From positions 18,601,194-18,665,193 of the forward strand of contig CM038711.1 in NCBI GenBank assembly GCA_021613375.1: DNA of 64,000 nucleotides. Reading direction: 5' to 3'. Source of the DNA: Megaleporinus macrocephalus. Its lineage: Eukaryota; Chordata; Actinopteri; Characiformes; Anostomidae. The translations under genes and the position numbers were made by a program. Positions 58,271 through 64,000 of this stretch are shown piece after piece; the stretch's first letter is position 1; each line of letters starts with the position of its first letter. The notes beneath the pieces are model-generated. The model saw only the letters and a list, made by a program, of their open reading frames with translations, was not told the origin of the DNA and ran no database searches.

Positions 58271-60169
58271 ACAAACATGTTTGTTTCAGAGGGAATTAGA
58301 TCTGTGAATCCAAGCCAGAGAGAAAATGAGTGCATGTGGTTGATGTGTGAAGGTCTATATAGGAGTTTCTAAAAGAGCAATGTTAAAAGAATTAAACTTA
58401 CACAATGCACACTTACTCTGGATTTGCTTGGTGTCCAGATTTAATCCTTTATTAACAAAAATTGGAAAGTCAATAGTCATCCAAGTCTTTTATTTTCTTA
58501 AAACTTCCTTACAACCACATCTGAATATATTTATATTTATAAATAACTATTAATCTTGAATAATTCAAACTATTATATGTTTGTAACAAACAACAAAATA
58601 CAACAACATTGGGTGTGTATGTACACATGAGTCAAAGCTTGGAAAAACACTGCTAAGGCTGTATTAACACAGCAGGCACACAGATGTGTCACATACAGTG
58701 AACAGCAAAAACATACTGAATCTGAGATTTCCAGTGTTGACTTTCATATGTCGCTCTGAAACCCTATATGTATTTCATATCCAGAGAGGGAGAATTTCAG
58801 AGGCTTAGTCTGAACAGCAAGTTTTGGAACCCATGTGTCTTTTATGTTAATCTAACTTGACGTTCATCATAATTTGGTGCTGCCAAGACAGAAAGATGGA
58901 AAACACCAGGGAGGGAGAATTTCAGAGTTGCTCTAATGAGGTAACACTCCTTATAAACATTTGGGGTGATGTTTCTGTACAAACAATCACAAGTCACTTA
59001 TCACAAGCGCTCTGTGTGTGACGAGATTTTTAAAGAAGTGGCTGAACACAGTGATAGAAGGATGAGGCTGCAGGGTCAAAGAAAGGTTAAAGGCTTTAAA
59101 GGAGAATTTTAAGAAACTGCAGCTAAATAACTTTTAACAGCAAGCTTAAATGCATAAGTGTGATGAATCAAGATGTCAGCCACTGGAACTTTCTGATCAC
59201 TCCTGTGATGCTGGCGAAGATGAAACTGAAACCTCTGTGAGTGGACCTGCATCCGTTCCAAGTCATGATTGTTTAGTTCTGGATGAGGGAGCCACACAAG
59301 GCATTGTTCTTCTGGGCATGTGGGTCAGTTTAAGAGCATAATCTGTTCATACTGAAGTCAGATAAAGGTCATTACAGTCTAACGAAAAATATGACTTACC
59401 AAGAAAATTGGATTTGGGCCACTTTTCACTGCTGTGTGAACGTAGCTTGAGTAGGTGAAACAAGTTGATGCAACTCCTTAAAGAACTTCTAAATGTGGTT
59501 CGAGAGTGTGTTTATGGAAAAGATTTAGGTGAGTATTGGCTTCTAGTATATGTTAGCCTCATAGCTCCAGTACCAAACTAAAGAAAGAAAATGTAGACAC
59601 CAACATGTCTCGGGTGATTGACTACCTTTGGGCAAATTGTTTTGACTTTGAAACCATTTAAATACATTCACTAGAAATAAGTAGCATCCTTAATGCATAC
59701 ATGGAGACATGAGTCAAAGACAGTAATCATTAATAAATAATTATTCTTATATGAGAGAACAGGAGGAAAAACAGACCAATTAAAGATGAGATGCTTTAAA
59801 ACATTCAACAATTACTTACTTATTTACTGAAGAAAGAGGCCAAACTCACCTGAATTTAAGATAAAATAAAAAATATGTTAATGATTTTTAATTCATTTTT
59901 TTATTATTTGGATATTCAGATAACTTTTTCTGGACTGTAGCTTGCACTATGGTGTTGTTTGGCTTAATGTTTTAAGTCAAAGTCATTGCACTTCTGAAAC
60001 AATTCTGCCAAAAGTGGGTCAAATTTGCTTTACTCAGCACTGTGGGAGCATGGTTTGTAGAAGGCACCACCACAAAGTGTTCACACTGAAATGTTTATAT
60101 ATTTTCTTAAACCTCTGCTTGGGTCTTGATTTAACCATGAAACTTGGTGAGCTCTTTGGTTAGGCATTT
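58271..60169. other. Intergenic DNA, no gene seen
   Basis: GAGGGAGAATTTCAGAG occurs at about 58786 and 58912. Otherwise no recognisable content. Confidence 0.45.
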
Positions 60170-60620
60170 TGCACACACTCATGACTCTCAAACGCTTGTA
60201 CATGCACGACGATCTGCTCTACCGCTCCTGCGGGTAACAAAACTTGAGTATGGGGGATTATTTTTTGGTTATTATATGCTAAGCCTCTTAAAAGGCTCCT
60301 GGCTTGGGAATTACTCTCCATGAGGGGCTGGCGAATATAAATGAGTGCACATCATAAAGTCTTCTTTCCATTGGGTCCTCAATGATGTGACATGTAAACT
60401 GTATTCTATGTCTCTGGGGCCCATGTATGAAAGCCAATGAAAATGGCTTTGAGTCATTTACACTGAATCCAGCTGTGCCAGGACAAAAGCACGAGGGTAC
60501 GTAGTTTGCATACTTTTTAGACCGTCTGACATGTGATCACTGCCTGTGACAAACCTTGTATGAGATGAAAGAGAAGGGTTTTGATGGCTTTGAAAATCAT
60601 ATTCCCTAATGCACATCATT
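60170..60620. promoter_or_regulatory. Candidate conserved non-coding block
   Basis: Complex, GC-enriched sequence, with AATATAAATGAGTGCACATC near 60334 and AAAATGGCTTTGAGTCATTT near 60439. No repeats and no coherent frame. Confidence 0.4.
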
Positions 60621-61359
60621 TAACTGCTATAACACGGTTTGAGAATGCTTTTACATATATTAGGTCTGAATAACAGACTAGCATCCATGTGATTCAAAGC
60701 CACTAGATTTTGAACAGATACTGTTATAATAATAAGAGCAAAGTATAATGTTGTAGACATGCCTAACTGTGTCCTGTAAACACTGTCCTAGTAGTGATTA
60801 GAGTGACATTTTTCAGGTTAAGGTCTAGAAAAAACTACTTTAAGTGATGAGTTTTAAAATTTAAAAAGTCTTTTAAAAAACAAACAAAAAGTAAGAACTG
60901 ATTTCACATGGGTTTGGGACCTTTACCTCCCTCATTTGTATACACTGTATTGAAGTTGTATATATTACTTAATTAATAAATGCCTTATGTTCAAATAGAA
61001 CATTAAGGGTCTAAACACATCTTTGTATTTACATCATTTTTTTTATTTTATTTTACTGATGGGTGGCAAAAGTAATTCTCATACACATATGGCACTTAAA
61101 TGCAGTATCAGTAATGACGATGGCGACACCAATAACAATGACTGACACCACAAATGATTTTCTTGTGCATGTATGCCAGTAGACAGAACTTAGTGATGGG
61201 GAGACAAGCAACAGTGAAAAATAAAAACTGCTCAATGGAAGCATTTAATGCGACAGCATGCTAATCACTCATCTGCTACTGTGTAGTCACTTACAGAGTT
61301 AATGTTAGTCCAGATTGTCCAGCCTTTAGTCTTGATTTAGCCTTTAATTTAACTGGTTT
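60621..61359. other. Intergenic DNA, no gene seen
   Basis: AT-rich, without recognised elements. Confidence 0.5.
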
Positions 61360-61687
61360 TAACTGGTCTGATTTTAACTGCACCTTACACTCACTGTACT
61401 GCTGTTTACATTCGCTACTCGCACAAAACATTATTGTTTACATTTGTTACTTGCAACCCTTGCACACATAACTTTTATTTTTTTATTCTTTAACTATAAA
61501 AATACTCTTATTTACTTCAACTTATATTATTATACTTTGTATATTTTGTATATATTTTTTATTATTTCTTTTATTTGTTATCTTTATCTATTGGTGAATG
61601 GAGGAACAGCAAAGTAAGAATTTCATTGTACAGTGTAACTGTCTGTTCTGCTGTACACATGACAATAAAACTCTTGAATCTTGAATC
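61360..61687 (+). mobile_element. L2-type LINE 3' tail
   Basis: GAATTTCATTGTACAGTGTA, TGACAATAAAACTCTTGAAT and a terminal (TTGAATC)2 at 61674-61687 are the well-known 3' end of fish L2-group LINEs, preceded by the T-rich 3' untranslated region. No coding part remains. This is a short, severely 5'-truncated insertion. Confidence 0.85.
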
Positions 61688-62132
61688 TTTAGCTAACAAA
61701 GCAGCACACTAGCCCACCTTATGTGTTAACTAGCCCCTTCTGGGTTGCAGTTCTTTTAGTCAGCTGTCTGGGGGTCTTTATTGTTTTAAACAAGCTGGAA
61801 AAAAAACCACTTTGCGCCACATTTTGTGCCAAAATTCTTAAAAAAAAACCTAGAATAAAACTTAAGCAAAAAAAGTCATCTCAAAAGTAAAACGTTTTAC
61901 TTGGAAAACAGTTATTTGTGTAATCATGCAAACTATTTATCTTTTTGAATTTTGATAATCTTTACTTTTGATCAGGGTTTTGCTCTCAGTCGCAGGGTTG
62001 TGGTTGGATGATGCAGTATTTTGGGGTGATCAAGGCACAGTTTGATGTACTGCTTACCAATGAATTGCAAGAAAGCCTACTCACATGCACAATCTCATTG
62101 GACCAGGCAATTGTGATGACAATTTGCCTACA

Positions 62133-62133
<1 letters not shown>
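61688..62133. other. Intergenic DNA, no gene seen
   Basis: AT-rich, with A-runs near 61800 and 61845. Confidence 0.5.
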
Positions 62134-62188
<55 letters not shown>

Positions 62189-62190
62189 TA

Positions 62191-62249
<59 letters not shown>

Positions 62250-62250
62250 T
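62134..62250. repeat. Inverted microsatellite (AAT)n-(ATT)n
   Basis: About 18 AAT units are followed by TATC and about 19 ATT units. The two arms are complementary, giving a near-perfect hairpin with a stem of about 55 bp. Confidence 0.95.
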
Positions 62251-62279
62251 AATAATGAGCGCTAGTAATATAATTAAAA

Positions 62280-62560
62280 TGTTTGGGACTGGGCCACAGT
62301 GGTTGGGGATGTGTGCCAGGCAGGCCATTGCCGCATGTGTTTGTGGGCGATGAGGCCTTTCCCCTGTGGACTAATCTCTTGCACCCCTCTGCAGTAGGTT
62401 TCAAGATTTGGCAGCAATAACATTACACAAGCAGCCATTCACGTCAGGGACACTTTTACTGTATTTTTTCAATGCAGAAGGTTCTGTGTACTGGCAGCAC
62501 CATGTAGTGTAGCCTGTGGAAGAGAAAATCAATGGCTCTTTTAAGAGCCACCCATATTAA
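62280..62560. promoter_or_regulatory. Candidate conserved non-coding block
   Basis: Complex and GC-enriched (GGGCGATGAGGCCTTTCCCC near 62345; GCAGCAATAACATTACACA near 62413), lying just after the inverted microsatellite. No repeat content. Confidence 0.4.
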
Positions 62561-64000
62561 ACTAAGAGAAGCACATTATTACTCAACACAGCATCTAAAG
62601 TTAAAATCCTGCCCCACACACAACGCTAACCAAGCAGTTAAATACCACACTTAATTGCTGATACATAAACACTTATCTACTTATATACAATGTAGGACCT
62701 TACTGAATATTATGCCTCATAATTCTTCCATTCTTTAACCCAGTTTAAAAGTATTACTGAAATTAGTGATTAATACATTTTAGATAATATAGTATTGACA
62801 GTGACCCCATAATATTGGGTAGAACCTTACTTTATTGTGTAGGGGAAAAAAAGTTTAACCTGCACCAACACATCAAAGATTTACTACAAAATAACAATTG
62901 TCCTGATTAACATTTCATTAACGAGAATGTGCAAAATCATTATTTCGGAATAAAAAACTCTATTACTATAACTTTACTACTAACTTTACAACTTTTACTT
63001 GCAAGAACCTATAAAACACTGATATGCCGAAAATCACAGGATAACAGTATGGGAACTAATTATTAAAATATATAAAGTTTAAAACTTCAGAACATGGTGT
63101 AGTTGAGGTTCAGGCAAGTTCATCTTTCTTCATCATCATAAGCCATTTTATAGAAGTTAAACTTTAGTTCTTATTGTGTGTTCATTTCCTCGCTTAGCTT
63201 GGGCACTTAGCTAGCACTAGCTACAAATCCTAATAGATAACATACTGAGAGAGCTAGCGCAAGCTATCTACGGTTAATTAGGTTAAAGCTAACCTGTATA
63301 CATATCAAGGCTTATATTTACTTCAAATTTAACAAAATAAAAGGTTTGGTACACTACAAACAACAATACAGGACCAATACTAACATGATATTACTGCGAT
63401 GCTGAAAGCTGATGCGTCCGTCAACATTGAAATTACGCGCTTGCTGCACTGAACAATTTCAGTGTTTTTTTGCTTGAGTGAGTTTTATTCTCGCTTAAAT
63501 TCATGTTTTTATATGGAAGTTTTATATGGAAATCTGATTTGCTGCTACTGACAGTTCACTGAACAATGGCGATATTTAAGTTCAGCAGGGTGTGAGTTCA
63601 GAGGTGAAACAACATTCAGCACCATTTTGGCAGAGCCAGAGAATCTGCCGGGAGCTTATGTGCACCACAGGTTTATCTATATATTGTCTGGTGTTGTGTT
63701 TAACTGTTTTGCACCATAAAGAAATTTGATTTACTTTTACTAAGTTTAATATAGTTGTTATAAATAATTCATAGAAAATATTAAATATTATACATTATAT
63801 TAATTACTTATGTTAAATAATTAAACACAAATAAGTATTAAGCATCCAGGACTTACAGGTTGGTTATGTTATACAGAGTTTACATCTATATTGGTATTAG
63901 TCTATTGTTATGGATTAGATATCGCTTTTAGTATCATAGGAAAAAAGTAGTATCCCTACTTTGTATTATAAAATATACACTTTCAGTTTAGATGGACTAG
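62561..64000. other. Intergenic DNA, no gene seen
   Basis: AT-rich; short CTAGCTAGCAC-type words near 63210. Sequence 63400-63690 is slightly more complex, but no frame or repeat is recognised. Confidence 0.45.

Overview
The window looks like vertebrate, most likely teleost fish, nuclear DNA. It is AT-rich, has no operon-like coding, holds long (CA)n, (TA)n and (AAT)n microsatellites, and carries decayed Tc1/mariner, hAT, piggyBac, L2-like and L1-like sequences plus a tRNA-type SINE, a mixture typical of ray-finned fishes. The repeat types would fit an otophysan (characin or catfish group), but that is a guess from remembered repeat families, not from a search.

No functional protein-coding gene is recognisable. 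Open reading frames are short and unspliced, and the convincing ones are transposon remains. The window reads as intergenic or large-intron DNA in which two kinds of sequence alternate. (1) Transposon relics: a mariner fragment (3.8 kb); a Tc1 copy on the minus strand split by a piggyBac-like element (6.4-7.9 kb); a terminal-inverted-repeat element (12.5-13.0 kb); a SINE and a 2.2-kb L2-type LINE relic (13.1-15.8 kb); an IS630/Tc1-related relic (17.7-18.8 kb); a hAT non-autonomous element (26.7-27.4 kb); Tc1 relics (27.4-28.4 and 55.2-56.2 kb); an L1-like reverse transcriptase relic (37.0-37.5 kb); several MITE copies; and an L2-type 3' tail (61.4-61.7 kb). (2) Blocks of complex, comparatively GC-rich, repeat-free sequence with homeodomain, POU, FOX, GATA or ONECUT-like cores (around 8.0-9.2, 16.4-16.9, 19.8-20.1, 23.0-23.7, 28.4-29.0, 30.4-31.0, 32.0-32.7, 38.4-38.8, 41.6-42.4, 44.6-45.4, 56.4-57.2, 60.2-60.6 and 62.3-62.6 kb). 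These resemble conserved non-coding enhancers of the sort found in gene deserts around developmental regulators. Their conservation is inferred from texture only and was not measured.

The most informative individual observations are: the nested piggyBac-in-Tc1 insertion, whose empty site can be read directly; a repeat of about 459 bp present as a tandem pair at 48.5-49.2 kb and again at 52.6 kb, which I cannot assign to a family; a 13-bp perfect palindrome bearing two octamer-like POU cores; and a candidate enhancer with three copies of the 9-mer GCAGATAAA in 270 bp. I found no evidence of a new gene system in this window.
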